Positions 34,843-43,941 are shown, counted from the stretch's first letter. The stretch: DNA of 64,000 nt from Calditrichia bacterium (GCA_028284445.1 JANQRS010000061.1:62001-126000), one strand, 5' to 3'. Program-made: numbers and translations. Notes: generated from the letters alone by a model not told the origin.

Positions 34843-36204
34843 ATGAATGAAATGAAAAAGACAATGATTTTTGGTGGCGTGGCACTTGGACTGATGCTTC
34901 TGGCATTTGTCACCGCGCCAAGTCCGGTAACCCCGGATGCATTTCTTGACCAGGGTGAAGAATTCTTCCCGGAATTCACGGATCCGAACGTTGCTACTTC
35001 GTTGGAAGTTATCAACTTTGATGAAGAAGCCGGTGAGGCCGTTCCGTTTAAGGTGATCTTCGCCAATGGCAAATGGTCGATACCGTCTCACTACGACTAT
35101 CCGGCAGATGGCAAGGATCGCCTCTCTAAAACTGCCGCCAGCGTTATGGGCATTAAGAAGGATGATTTTCGCTCCGATAACACCTCAGACCATGAAGCAT
35201 GCGGTGTTATTGATCCTCTGGATGAAAGCGGCGCTTCCTTGACCGGCCGTGGCCAGCGTGTGACAATCAAGGGCGAAAACGAAGTTGTGCTCGCAGATTT
35301 TATTGTTGGTAATGAAATTCCGGATCGCGAAGGATTTCGCTTCGTCCGTGTCCCGGAGCAGCGTCGCGTATATGCTGTGCGGATGGACATCGACGTCTCA
35401 ACGAAATTCAGCGACTGGATTGAAGCTGATCTCTTGCAAGTTGACAAGAGCAAGCTGAGCGAAATTATCCTGAAGGATTATTCGATTAACGAGCGGACAC
35501 GCTCCGTCAGCCGCCGCGACGAGTTGGTTCTTACCAAGAACGTTGGTGATGTCTGGTCCGCTGATCGCATGCGTAAAGACGAAGAAGTTGACAAGACCAA
35601 GATGGACGACCTGGTGAAGAATCTTGATGAATTAACCATTGTCGGTATTCGTCCCAAGCCGGCCGGCTTGTCTGCCAGCCTGAAGCGAATCAATGATGGC
35701 GGTATTGAAATTTCCCAGGAAGCCATGTTCTCATTGCAGAGCCGCGGTTTCTATTTTGCGGGAGATGGTAGTCTGCTTTCTAACGAAGGTGAATTACAGG
35801 CGGAGACTAGCGATGGTGTCATCTATACACTGCGTTTTGGCGAAGTGGCATTCGGTTCGGGATTTGATGTCAGCGCCGGCGCGGATGAAGTTGCTGAAGG
35901 CGCTCCCGGCGAAAATCGCTATCTCTTTATTACAACCGAATTTAATGACAAGGCCTTCAAAGAGCCGCGTCAGCCAAGAAATACCGATTTTCTGAGCAAG
36001 GCAGACAGTCTGTTTACCTCGAATGACCATGCCAATAAAAAGCGCTATGACGAGTACGAAAAATGGAAAACGGACGTTCAGAACGGTAAGGAGCTTTCTG
36101 AAACACTTAACGACCGTTTCGCCAACTGGTACTACGTGATATCTTCTGCGAGTTTTGATAAGCTGAATTTGACTCGCAGCGATTTGGTTAAGAAGAAGAG
36201 CTAA
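34843..36204 (+). CDS. DUF4340 protein of the GldFG-type system
   Basis: 453 residues; GAGGAG 7 nt before ATG 34843, only 3 bp after the preceding stop. An N-terminal membrane anchor (MIFGGVALGLMLLAFVTA) is followed by a large soluble domain. The body matches DUF4340 features: FKVIFANGKWSIPSHYDYPADGKDRL, then VPEQRRVYAVRMD and a repeated beta-rich unit. DUF4340 genes regularly follow GldG-like genes, and the product is presumed to be an extracytoplasmic subunit of the transporter. Its biochemical role is not known. Confidence 0.88.
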   Translation: MNEMKKTMIFGGVALGLMLLAFVTAPSPVTPDAFLDQGEEFFPEFTDPNVATSLEVINFDEEAGEAVPFKVIFANGKWSIPSHYDYPADGKDRLSKTAASVMGIKKDDFRSDNTSDHEACGVIDPLDESGASLTGRGQRVTIKGENEVVLADFIVGNEIPDREGFRFVRVPEQRRVYAVRMDIDVSTKFSDWIEADLLQVDKSKLSEIILKDYSINERTRSVSRRDELVLTKNVGDVWSADRMRKDEEVDKTKMDDLVKNLDELTIVGIRPKPAGLSASLKRINDGGIEISQEAMFSLQSRGFYFAGDGSLLSNEGELQAETSDGVIYTLRFGEVAFGSGFDVSAGADEVAEGAPGENRYLFITTEFNDKAFKEPRQPRNTDFLSKADSLFTSNDHANKKRYDEYEKWKTDVQNGKELSETLNDRFANWYYVISSASFDKLNLTRSDLVKKKS

Positions 36205-36230
36205 GGTCTGTTTCTTATTTGTATCTAATT

Positions 36231-36280
36231 CTCACATCCCCCTGTATCTCCCTTCGAAGGGGGACGCAGGGGGATGTGAG
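36231..36280. repeat. GC-rich intergenic palindrome between convergent genes
   Basis: CTCACATCCCCCTG and its imperfect complement CAGGGGGATGTGAG close a 50-bp imperfect hairpin with TTCGAA at the centre. It lies between the DUF4340 gene and the end of the nos cluster. Its closest relative is at 48026-48071. Confidence 0.8.
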
Positions 36281-36342
36281 TTTATATCCTGATGCGCAGT
36301 TATGCGCACCACGCTCTTATGATCATCAATGCAAGCAGGCAA

Positions 36343-37125
36343 CTAAAAGTCCTGTTTATTCGACTTGTAGATAATCCTCATAACTGGCAATACAACCCAA
36401 GCACTCAGGATAGTTATTGCAGCGAGCATGCCCAGATTTGTCCCAAAAAATTTTTGAAATATAGCTCCGGTGTATCCCAGCAATGCGGAAATGTCTAACT
36501 TCAGCAGAATCAGAATGCGGGCCAGGTCGATTGGGTTGAAGATTGACGCGCCAAGCGCAAACTTATCTAATGGATAGTCGCCGAAAACCACCATTGATAG
36601 TAAGAATAGCCCATCGTAAATGATCGCAAAAAAGAGCCAGACAAGTATTGCGAAGCCAAAACCTTTAATTTTGTCCTCAAAGCTAAGAGCTATATTATAA
36701 GCCAATGCCACAAAGATAAAGGTCAACATCGTACCTGTGAGCAGCAGAGAAACAAAATTAAATATTTCAGCTGATTGGAAGAGCCCGTAAATCACAAATG
36801 GTATGCCAAGGCCCAAGACAAGACACAGGGAAAGGGACAGGGAGACACCGAGATATTGTCCGAGAAAGATGGATGTACGACGTATGGGCTGTGCCAGCAG
36901 CAATTCGGTAAAATCTCTGGCATTATAGTAGTACATGACGCCAAAAATTGTTCCAATCAGCGGCGTTAGCACAATGATAATATTCAAAAAGGTAATGATG
37001 GCCTTGGAAAGATCATTGTTCAAAAAGAGGAAGGTGTATCCCAGGAGTAAATAAAAAAGGCTATATACATAGCTCCATTTCCCTCGCATTAGATCATAAA
37101 AGCTGTATCTTAAAATTTTAAGCAT
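36343..37125 (-). CDS. nosY: NosY-type ABC permease of copper-site maturation
   Basis: 260 residues with about six membrane segments (SYVYSLFYLLLGYTFLFL, IIIVLTPLIGTIFGVMYYY and others). The signature YYNARDFTELLLAQPIRRTSIFLGQ matches NosY/ABC-2 permeases. In nitrous oxide reductase clusters NosY partners NosF (ATPase) and NosD (periplasmic) to supply sulfur or otherwise build the copper-sulfide CuZ site of NosZ. Last gene of the minus-strand nos cluster, 33 bp after nosF. Confidence 0.9.
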   Translation of the reverse strand: MLKILRYSFYDLMRGKWSYVYSLFYLLLGYTFLFLNNDLSKAIITFLNIIIVLTPLIGTIFGVMYYYNARDFTELLLAQPIRRTSIFLGQYLGVSLSLSLCLVLGLGIPFVIYGLFQSAEIFNFVSLLLTGTMLTFIFVALAYNIALSFEDKIKGFGFAILVWLFFAIIYDGLFLLSMVVFGDYPLDKFALGASIFNPIDLARILILLKLDISALLGYTGAIFQKFFGTNLGMLAAITILSAWVVLPVMRIIYKSNKQDF

Positions 37126-37158
37126 AATCTCTTTTCAAAAAGTAAAATCCGGGAAGGC

Positions 37159-37854
37159 CTATTGCAGGATGGATGCGATGGCGCTTTCGAGATTTTCTTG
37201 ACCAGTTTGGTCTTTTATTTGTTCTACAGTTCCCTCAAAATAGATGTTGCCGTCCAGCAAGAAAACAATGCCATCAGCCATCTCTTCAACAAAGCTCATG
37301 ATATGCGTTGAGATTAAAATCGTTTTGCCTTTGTTCTTCTCTTCAACAATCAATTTTTTGAACTGGAGCAGAGCGACGGGATCAAGTCCGGTGGTCGGTT
37401 CGTCAAGAATGATTAATGGAGAATCGAACATAAATGTTAAGACGATGTTGACTTTCTGAGCGGTTCCGCCGGAAAGATTGCCCATCTTTTTGTCCAGGAA
37501 TGGCTGCAGGCCGAAGGTTGATATCAATGCGGCATCGTTTGTTGCTCCTTGACGAAAGTTCTTGATCATATCGATTAATTCGACAACTCGCAGGTTTTGC
37601 GGGAAGCGGGCGACCTGTGGCATATAGGAAATCTCATTCCGATAGCTCCATCCGCCTGCGATATTGTTGTCATTCATCTGTATTGAACCGCCATCGGGAA
37701 TGACCATACCCAATATGGACTTAATGAGGGTCGTTTTTCCGGATCCATTGGGACCTAGAATGGTAAACATGCCGTGGCGGTCGATAGTCAAATCGACGTC
37801 ATCAAAAACGGTCAGATGCCCGAACTTCTTTTGTAGTTTTCTGATCTTTATCAT
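37159..37854 (-). CDS. nosF: NosF-type ABC ATPase
   Basis: 231 residues: Walker A GPNGSGKTT, signature LSGGTAQKVN, Walker B LIILDEPTTGLD and H-loop STHIMSF. The start codon overlaps the nosD stop by four bases (ATGA), showing translational coupling. With NosY and NosD it forms the complex needed for CuZ assembly in the periplasm. Typical length for NosF of Sec-type clusters. Confidence 0.93.
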   Translation of the reverse strand: MIKIRKLQKKFGHLTVFDDVDLTIDRHGMFTILGPNGSGKTTLIKSILGMVIPDGGSIQMNDNNIAGGWSYRNEISYMPQVARFPQNLRVVELIDMIKNFRQGATNDAALISTFGLQPFLDKKMGNLSGGTAQKVNIVLTFMFDSPLIILDEPTTGLDPVALLQFKKLIVEEKNKGKTILISTHIMSFVEEMADGIVFLLDGNIYFEGTVEQIKDQTGQENLESAIASILQ

Positions 37855-39086
37855 TTTACCGGATGCATCAAAGGGCGATTGTCTTTTAGATTGTCCGGTG
37901 TAAATACCGGCGTAATTTTTTCCGAAAAATTGATGAGGTCTACGAAGAGACTTCTTAGCAAGACGATGGTTTCCGGAGTCTGGTTAACGACATAGGAGAA
38001 CAACTTAACCGGTCTGAAGGGTACGTCTCCAATGTTGTCCTTATCCAAATCATAGCCGGTATATTCACTCCAATAGTTGTTGTCAAACGAGTTGCCATTG
38101 ATATTTCCGTAATAGGCAACATCGAATGCGTTGTGCATAAAATTGTTTTGTGCCAGCCGGTTATCATAGCAGGCGCCCAGAAACTTGATGGCCCAGCCGT
38201 TGTTGATAAAATTGTTATTCTCCAGAACGACCCTGGTGCAGCCGTCCGCATTGACACCAATAGTGTTTTGAACAAATTCATTGCCGAAAATATCGGCGTC
38301 GTAGATTTCCTTCAGCAGCAGGCCATAGGACGCCGTTCCCCAATTCAATTTGAAAACGTTCTTTTCCATCAGGATTTTTTTCGAAAACATAACGGCAACG
38401 CCGGCACCATTGTCTTCAAAATGGTTCTCCCGATACTCATCGTCATTGGAAAACATGAAATGCAGACCATAGCGCAGATTGCGCCGGCTGTCGTTGCCAA
38501 TCACTTTGCTATTATTGACAAACTCAAAGTAGATGCCGTCTCGCATTTGGTATACTTGATTTTGCACCACTTCAATATTGGATGAATGCCAGAGGTGGAT
38601 TCCGTTCCCGGAATTATGCTCAAGGACGGCATTACCGTTAATAGTATTTTGGCGAATGGTGCCGTATTTGGATCGTTCGATATGGAATGCAAAGAATGGA
38701 TTATTGAAGGTGTTTTTTTCAAAAAGGAAACCGCTTACTCTTCGGGTATGGATTGCCGCAAAATCCTTGGTGTAACTTAGACCAACGTTATTAAGGGTGA
38801 GTCCGATAATACTGACACTGTCCACAATGACTTCAAATATGAACCCTTTTTCTTGAGCATCGATGATGGCTTTCGGTTCACCAATAATGGTCAGCGATTT
38901 ATCGACAACAATGTTATGCTCATAGTAGGTGCCGCCTTTTACAAGAATTGTGTCACCCGACTGGGCGCTTGCAATTGCTTGTTTAATGGATGGATATTTT
39001 CCAGACAAAGAGACCACAATCTTGTCTGAAGCGAGCAAAGCCGTATTCGCGAGTATGAGCAGAAGGAGTATGCGATACATTCTCAT
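37851..39086 (-). CDS. nosD: NosD-type periplasmic copper-site maturation protein
   Basis: 411 residues from ATG 39086; an upstream in-frame start at 39131 would precede the signal peptide. Signal peptide MRMYRILLLLILANTALLAS. The body is a right-handed beta-helix of the CASH/NosD kind, with repeats such as NTFNNPFFAFHIERSKYG, NSGNGIHLWHSSNIEV and NNSKVIGNDS. NosD sits on the NosFY transporter and hands material to NosZ. Preceded by nosL with a 48-bp gap and coupled to nosF. Confidence 0.93.
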   Translation of the reverse strand: MRMYRILLLLILANTALLASDKIVVSLSGKYPSIKQAIASAQSGDTILVKGGTYYEHNIVVDKSLTIIGEPKAIIDAQEKGFIFEVIVDSVSIIGLTLNNVGLSYTKDFAAIHTRRVSGFLFEKNTFNNPFFAFHIERSKYGTIRQNTINGNAVLEHNSGNGIHLWHSSNIEVVQNQVYQMRDGIYFEFVNNSKVIGNDSRRNLRYGLHFMFSNDDEYRENHFEDNGAGVAVMFSKKILMEKNVFKLNWGTASYGLLLKEIYDADIFGNEFVQNTIGVNADGCTRVVLENNNFINNGWAIKFLGACYDNRLAQNNFMHNAFDVAYYGNINGNSFDNNYWSEYTGYDLDKDNIGDVPFRPVKLFSYVVNQTPETIVLLRSLFVDLINFSEKITPVFTPDNLKDNRPLMHPVK

Positions 39087-39134
39087 CTTTGAAAACCTGC
39101 CTCGGACAAAACAACGGTTATCGACTTTCAAGAG

Positions 39135-39563
39135 TTAGAACCGGTCTCTCAATTCATCCCAGGAGTACAACGTGCCGACTTTTTCCTGTTGAATTTTGAT
39201 GGCATTTTCTTTGTGCTCAAAGCCCGATAAGTTTGCTCCCATCGGGCTGGGAAGCGCTTCACTGATCAGATACGTGGATTGAGTCGCATCCACAAGTTTG
39301 CCGGGATTTGCATAATCTGTGATTAAGAAGAGAGCAATACTGTTCTCATCCCTGCTCTTTATGTCTCTGACCATGCATTCTGCAGCATCATATTTGAAGA
39401 CTTTGCCTTTCTGGGTAACAATCTGGGCGGCATACTGTTTGTCAACAATATTCATTTTACAAAAGGCACAAGCATCCTTCCCATAATCAATCGGCTGCGG
39501 CTCAATAGTACAGGATACCGAGATAAAGGCAATAAATAGCGTAATAATTGTAATTTTGCACAT
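39135..39563 (-). CDS. nosL: NosL copper chaperone lipoprotein
   Basis: 142 residues. Lipoprotein signal with C18 (FISVSC), so it is anchored in a membrane facing the periplasm. The copper-binding CAFCKMNI motif and KYDAAECM region are diagnostic of NosL, which delivers Cu(I) for NosZ. The start codon abuts the stop of the preceding membrane gene. Confidence 0.93.
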   Translation of the reverse strand: MCKITIITLFIAFISVSCTIEPQPIDYGKDACAFCKMNIVDKQYAAQIVTQKGKVFKYDAAECMVRDIKSRDENSIALFLITDYANPGKLVDATQSTYLISEALPSPMGANLSGFEHKENAIKIQQEKVGTLYSWDELRDRF

Positions 39564-40166
39564 TTAGAGGGTCGCCTGGTTTTGGTTTTCTTCTTTCAAT
39601 CCAACAATAAATGCTGCAAGTGATAGTAGCATACCGATAAAGAGCATATATGCACCCATCATTGGATATGAATGGGCTGTGAAGTTCAGTATGGTTTTTG
39701 AGCCGATTAACGGCGGCTGATAGGCCATGGGGTTGCCGTCTTCATCCAGAAACTTGATCGCCGCCTTGGGGTCTAAATTATGTCCATAGTCGTATTCCCA
39801 GATGTAGAAATCATACATTCCCACGCTGCCTAGCAGGGCAACGAGAATAAACCAGCCCAAATACCATCGATAATTGCCGATGAAGGCAATGAGCAAGCCC
39901 AGGGCCATCATTACAACGACCACTACCGGAAATATGTCAAATTCCCCTATATGTTCCGGGATCTCTTTCATGCCAACGTAGTGGTTCATCAAATTGATGT
40001 TCTTCAAGTCATTCGGATTGTGATCCGCAATCTTGTTGATCCATATATCCATCCCAAGCGGCTCCGGATACTGCGGTGCTTCCAGGGTAATATTCCACAT
40101 TGGCATTACAAATAGACCTAACAGAAAAAGCGGTCCAATTATCATGAGTAATTTTGATTTTCGCAT
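39564..40166 (-). CDS. Nos-cluster membrane protein (NosB-like)
   Basis: 200 residues from ATG 40166 (a GGA lies ~10 nt upstream; ATG 40175 is the alternative). About four membrane segments: near the N-terminus, VVVVVMMALGLLIAFIG, WYLGWFILVALLGSVGMYDFYIW and MMGAYMLFIGMLLSLAAFIVG. A periplasmic loop holds LGMDIWINKIADHNPNDLKNINLMNHYVGM. A membrane protein at this position between nosZ and nosL is characteristic of clade II clusters, where it has been called NosB. It is thought to support electron transfer or NosZ function. Family name assigned from context and size; it could equally be listed as conserved nos-associated protein. Confidence 0.65.
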   Translation of the reverse strand: MRKSKLLMIIGPLFLLGLFVMPMWNITLEAPQYPEPLGMDIWINKIADHNPNDLKNINLMNHYVGMKEIPEHIGEFDIFPVVVVVMMALGLLIAFIGNYRWYLGWFILVALLGSVGMYDFYIWEYDYGHNLDPKAAIKFLDEDGNPMAYQPPLIGSKTILNFTAHSYPMMGAYMLFIGMLLSLAAFIVGLKEENQNQATL

Positions 40167-40277
40167 AGCAAGCATTTTCCGTTTATGGGTATCGATTAGG
40201 GAAGGCTGTATTGCCTTCCCTAATCATTCCTGGTTCTCAGAAACACAGACACGGAAATAATCTACTACAGCTCTTTT

Positions 40278-42251
40278 CTAGAGCGCCTCGCCATCCAGTG
40301 TCCAGGAAAGCGCTATATTCGAATTGGGAGGTGATACCCGCACATAGCCTTGCATTTCCTGGTGAAGTGCAGAGCAGAAATCCGTGCAATAAAACGGCCA
40401 GACACCCACTCTTTTGGGTTCCCAAACAAATGTTTCCGTCTGGCCGGGCATAATCAGGAGCTCCGACGTGTTGGCGCCAATCATGCTTATGCCGTGTGGC
40501 ACATCATAATCTTGCTCCAGGTTTGTCACATGAAAATAAACACGATCTCCGGTCTTGATCCCTTCTATATTGTCCGGTGCAAAGTGGCTGCGAATCATGG
40601 TCATGTAGACGTGAACATCCTTGCCGTTCCGCACAACTTTCGCATCCTTCTCTGATTTCGTCACATAGGGATGATTGTTGTCTTCCAGTTTATAGATCTT
40701 TGTCTGATTCGGCTCAATTAATGATGCCGGGCAGCCCGCTGCGTAATGCGGTTCGCCCAGAGTCGGGAAGTCCAGCAGTAATTCCATCTTGTCACCGGAG
40801 ATATCATAGAGCTGGGCGGATTGACAAACTTCCGGACCGGTAGGGATATAGCGGTCTTTGGTGATTTTGTTCAGCGCAACAACATATTTCCCGAAGGGCT
40901 TCTGGGAGTTTCCACCAGGGATCATCAGGTGGCCAACTGAATAATAGGTCGGTTTTCTATCAAGCACTTCCCAGGTGCCCAGTTTCCATTTAACAACTTC
41001 AGATGAAATGAAGAAGGTCGTATAGGCATTGCCTTTGCCATCGAATTCCGTATGCAACGGGCCAAGACCCGGCTGCTTTACGGTACCGGCGAGCGTGGCA
41101 TCGAAACTTAATATGGGAATGCCATAGGCTTGGCTATCAAAATCTTTGGCTTCAATAGCCGCGGTCATTTTGGAGAAGGAATGGACGGTCAATGCGGCGG
41201 CCAGCTTGCCGGAACCGACGATGTATTCCCCACTTGGATCAACATCGCAGCCGTGCGGAGATTTCGGTGTCGGCATGAAGTAGACCAGGCCGGGCAGCTC
41301 CGAGGGGTCTAACGTTTTCACTTCCTTGATCATTGTTGAAGTAGCTGAATGTGTGGACTCATCGTAGACATTATGGGCATATAGCGTAGGCATGTTTTTA
41401 TACTTGCCTGCTTTGATAAATTCTTCAGCCTTTTTCCAGTTAATTGCCGCAATAAAGTCCTTGTCATTCTGAGAGGCGTTGACTTCCAAGAGCGTCGCCG
41501 CCTCTTCCGTATTGTAGGTCGAGAAGAACATCCAGCCGTGTGATTTCCCTCGTCCCGGATGTGCAAGATCGTAGTTGAATCCGGGCATGAGGATTTGAAA
41601 CTCAAGACTCATTCGTCCGGTTTCAGGATGGATCTTTATGAAGGATACTGCCCCTTTGAAATTTCCTTTATATTCATCGATGGACATATCCCGTTGCGGG
41701 ACGGGAACGCTGAAGCGAGTTCCGGCAACAACGTATTCGGTGTTCTCGGTTACAAATGCCGAGCTATGATTACCGGCGCTGTTTGGTAGCTCAATGATTT
41801 CTTCGGTCTCAAAGGTTTTCAGGCTGATTCGGGCAATCCGTGGTGTGTTATTTGCGTTGATAAAGCACCATCGTCCGTCAATTACGCCATTGGTTTGTGA
41901 TAAATCCGGGTGGTGGGAATCATCCCAGGGAATAAATCCATATGATGTTTCAAGCATAGGTTTAGTTTCTTCGTTAAAACCGTATGCTTTTTCGGCATCC
42001 ACAGAAAAGACCGGAACGACCTTGAATAACCTGCCCGATGGTAAGCCGTGGACCGCTAACTGGCCACTAAATCCGCCGGACATAAATGCATAGAATTCAT
42101 CATGCTCGCCGGGTGGTACAAACACTTTTTGTGCTGCACTACCGGTGAGCGCTCCGCTACCGGTTGTGGTAGCATTTTGATTACAATTAGCAATAATGAG
42201 AAGAATGCTAGTTGCGACCACAATCATCGCTATCGTCTTATAATTTTTCAT
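40278..42251 (-). CDS. nosZ: Nitrous oxide reductase, clade II (Sec-type)
   Basis: 657 residues; GAGGG 8 nt before ATG 42251. Reduces N2O to N2 in the periplasm. The N-terminus is a Sec signal (no twin-arginine) ending LIIANC, an atypical lipobox, so it may be a lipoprotein. CuZ ligand motifs are visible: DDSHHPDLS, GNHSSA, AHPGRGKSHGW, HGCDVDP, GPLHTEFD and GEPHYAAG. The C-terminal cupredoxin domain carries the CuA ligands C622, C626, H630 and M633 (CTDFCSALHQEM). Followed by the NosB-like, nosL, nosD, nosF and nosY genes; nosR and nosX are absent, as usual in clade II. Confidence 0.97.
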   Translation of the reverse strand: MKNYKTIAMIVVATSILLIIANCNQNATTTGSGALTGSAAQKVFVPPGEHDEFYAFMSGGFSGQLAVHGLPSGRLFKVVPVFSVDAEKAYGFNEETKPMLETSYGFIPWDDSHHPDLSQTNGVIDGRWCFINANNTPRIARISLKTFETEEIIELPNSAGNHSSAFVTENTEYVVAGTRFSVPVPQRDMSIDEYKGNFKGAVSFIKIHPETGRMSLEFQILMPGFNYDLAHPGRGKSHGWMFFSTYNTEEAATLLEVNASQNDKDFIAAINWKKAEEFIKAGKYKNMPTLYAHNVYDESTHSATSTMIKEVKTLDPSELPGLVYFMPTPKSPHGCDVDPSGEYIVGSGKLAAALTVHSFSKMTAAIEAKDFDSQAYGIPILSFDATLAGTVKQPGLGPLHTEFDGKGNAYTTFFISSEVVKWKLGTWEVLDRKPTYYSVGHLMIPGGNSQKPFGKYVVALNKITKDRYIPTGPEVCQSAQLYDISGDKMELLLDFPTLGEPHYAAGCPASLIEPNQTKIYKLEDNNHPYVTKSEKDAKVVRNGKDVHVYMTMIRSHFAPDNIEGIKTGDRVYFHVTNLEQDYDVPHGISMIGANTSELLIMPGQTETFVWEPKRVGVWPFYCTDFCSALHQEMQGYVRVSPPNSNIALSWTLDGEAL

Positions 42252-42290
42252 TTTAGCACCCTCGCTACGTTTGTTCTTTTACGATATGTG

Positions 42291-42866
42291 TTAGTTGTTT
42301 TTAGGCAAAATCACTTTATCCACGACATTGATAATCCCATTGGATGTCGCTATCGTTCCCAGGATTTTTGCGCCCTCGACATAAATATCATCACCGGCTA
42401 CTGTCACTTCGAAATAGTCCCCGGTTGCTGTATAAATCTTTCTTGCCTTTTTGGCTTCTTTTCTCATTTGCTTTACGTCAAAAGTGCCGGGGGCGGCATG
42501 TCGGGATAGAATGTCAACCAAAGTTGACTTATTTTCGGGTTTTAGAAGGTTTTCGACGGTTCCGGCAGGCAGGGCATCAAATGCGGCATTATTCGGCGCA
42601 AAAACAGTAATGGGACCGGCATTGACCAAAATGTGCTCAATTTCTGCAGCTTGAACGGCAGCAACGAGCGTTGTGTGATCCTTTGAGCCGGCCGCTACTT
42701 GAAGGATATTTTTCGCGGACACATTGTCGACAACGGATGCCTGCCCTTTGGGCGTATTGTTCTCGAAGGAACTGGCAGCAGCGGCGCTACTCGGGGTATT
42801 GTCCCCGGCATCGCATCCCGGGAAAATAAGCATCCCGGTGCAAAGGAAAATAAATAGCCTCTTCAT
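42291..42866 (-). CDS. Fasciclin-domain lipoprotein of the nos cluster
   Basis: 191 residues from ATG 42866 (GAGAGG 7 nt upstream; a GTG two codons earlier is too close). Lipoprotein signal ending LIFPGC. One fasciclin (FAS1) domain from ~55 on: TLVAAVQAAEIEHIL, ITVFAPNNAAFDALPAG, VDILSRHAAPGTF and a C-terminal NGIINVVDKVILP. FAS1 proteins mediate adhesion or bind small ligands. Fasciclin genes recur near nosZ in Bacteroidota-type clusters, as I recall, but their role there is not established. It lies between cytochrome c and nosZ in the same direction. Confidence 0.85.
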   Translation of the reverse strand: MKRLFIFLCTGMLIFPGCDAGDNTPSSAAAASSFENNTPKGQASVVDNVSAKNILQVAAGSKDHTTLVAAVQAAEIEHILVNAGPITVFAPNNAAFDALPAGTVENLLKPENKSTLVDILSRHAAPGTFDVKQMRKEAKKARKIYTATGDYFEVTVAGDDIYVEGAKILGTIATSNGIINVVDKVILPKNN

Positions 42867-42886
42867 ACTCACACCTCTCAGTCAGG

Positions 42887-43381
42887 TTATTGATTGGGTG
42901 AACTCTTTAGTATTCTGAAATATTCAAGAATTGATCTGGCTTCTTCCTCTGTCAGGCTTTGATTCGCCATTGGCACATAGGAATATTCTTCAAACAGTTT
43001 CATTGCAATGGAATCGCTTTTTACCATTTTTTCCGGGTTCAAAATCATATTCATCGTCCATTCAGGAGTACGCCTCTCCAGAATGCCTGCCATGGCGGGA
43101 CCGATATATTTCTTGTCAATTTTATGGCAGGCGGTACACTTGACTTCAAATATTTCTTTGCCTTTCTGAACCAATGCCTCATCAAGCGCTGCCAGCTTTA
43201 CTTCCTTGATGGGGCCAATGCCGATGTCTTTTTGTGTGTTGGCGGCATCCGAGGCGGTATTGGATTCGGAGCTGTGGTTCTCGCCGCAAAACATCAGCAA
43301 TAATGAGGAACATGTGACGAGTACGATGAATAGAAATATGTTTGTGAAATTATTCTTTTGATTTTTCAAAACTATCTCCAT
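42887..43381 (-). CDS. Membrane-anchored or lipoprotein monoheme cytochrome c
   Basis: 164 residues. A signal/anchor (NIFLFIVLVTCSSLLLMFCGE) is followed by a low-complexity Ser/Ala linker and one c-type domain with CTACH at ~81-85. Fitting axial-ligand context is seen (GPAMAGILERR, then YVPMANQSLTEEEA). Likely donates electrons to NosZ in the periplasm. The Cys in LLLMFCGE could be lipidated. ATG 43381 has no good ribosome site; TTG 43369 has GGAG 6 nt upstream and may be the true start. It lies 19 bp after the Rrf2 regulator. Confidence 0.88.
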   Translation of the reverse strand: MEIVLKNQKNNFTNIFLFIVLVTCSSLLLMFCGENHSSESNTASDAANTQKDIGIGPIKEVKLAALDEALVQKGKEIFEVKCTACHKIDKKYIGPAMAGILERRTPEWTMNMILNPEKMVKSDSIAMKLFEEYSYVPMANQSLTEEEARSILEYFRILKSSPNQ

Positions 43382-43400
43382 GTCATAGTTGCTGTTGCGT

Positions 43401-43850
43401 TTATAGTTCGAGCGGATTTACGTCGGCAAGCCGTAAGGAATTTTTGACGATTTTTTCGGCCACACTCGCAACAGATGTTTGATTTAACATCTCTTGGATT
43501 TGTTTGCGGATAAGACCCCATTCATCATGAAGGGGGCAGGGCTTGAGTTTTCCACAGCCGGGTAATTTCAACAGACATTGCTCGAAAATCTCAGATCCAT
43601 CAATTGCGACCACGATATCCATTAGTTTTATCTCTTCTTTCGGGCGTGCCAGGGCAATGCCGCCGTTCGGACCTCGATAAGAAGACATAATTTCTTGTTG
43701 GGTCAGCTTTTGCAGTATTTTGGTCAAGAAATGAAACGAAATGTCCAGTTCCTTGGCAATTTGGCTAATCGGCAAATACTCTTTGTCTTTTTTGGTTGCC
43801 AGGTGAAGAGTTGCCAAAATGCCGTATATGCATGTTTTTGATAAAATCAT
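43401..43850 (-). CDS. Rrf2-family transcriptional regulator, probably an Fe-S sensor
   Basis: 149 residues from ATG 43850; the longer frame to 43919 is excluded because a promoter and operator occupy it. The N-terminus MILSKTCIYGILATLHLA and helix-turn-helix region (ISQIAKELDISFHFLTKILQKL) are typical. Three Cys in EQCLLKLPGCGKLKPCPLH are spaced for an Fe-S cluster as in NsrR and IscR. By position it probably controls the nos operon in response to NO or redox state. Its own promoter overlaps a TTAAGAC-N6-GTCTTAA dyad (43873-43892), so autoregulation is likely. Confidence 0.9.
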   Translation of the reverse strand: MILSKTCIYGILATLHLATKKDKEYLPISQIAKELDISFHFLTKILQKLTQQEIMSSYRGPNGGIALARPKEEIKLMDIVVAIDGSEIFEQCLLKLPGCGKLKPCPLHDEWGLIRKQIQEMLNQTSVASVAEKIVKNSLRLADVNPLEL

Positions 43851-43872
43851 CTGCAAATCCAATAATTCAGTT

Positions 43873-43919
43873 TTAAGACTCTTTTGTCTTAAATTAGCAT
43901 GAATAATATTCAGTGTCAA
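43873..43919 (-). promoter_or_regulatory. Promoter with overlapping dyad operator for the Rrf2/nos operon
   Basis: On the minus strand TTGACA (43919-43914), a 17-nt spacer and TAATTT (43896-43891) form a near-consensus promoter. A perfect dyad TTAAGAC-N6-GTCTTAA (43873-43892) covers the predicted start site. Binding by the Rrf2 protein itself is the natural inference. Confidence 0.7.
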
Positions 43920-43941
43920 TGAATATTAATAAATGACGAGA

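Noticed and set aside
31397..36204. Gliding motility operon
   Set aside because: GldA/F/G-like genes with DUF4340 occur widely in non-gliding bacteria; no gldB/D/H/J/K/L/M/N is seen in the window.
43851..43919. Longer start of the Rrf2 regulator
   Set aside because: The added 23 residues overlap a near-consensus promoter and the operator dyad, and Rrf2 proteins begin at the helix starting MILSKTCIY.
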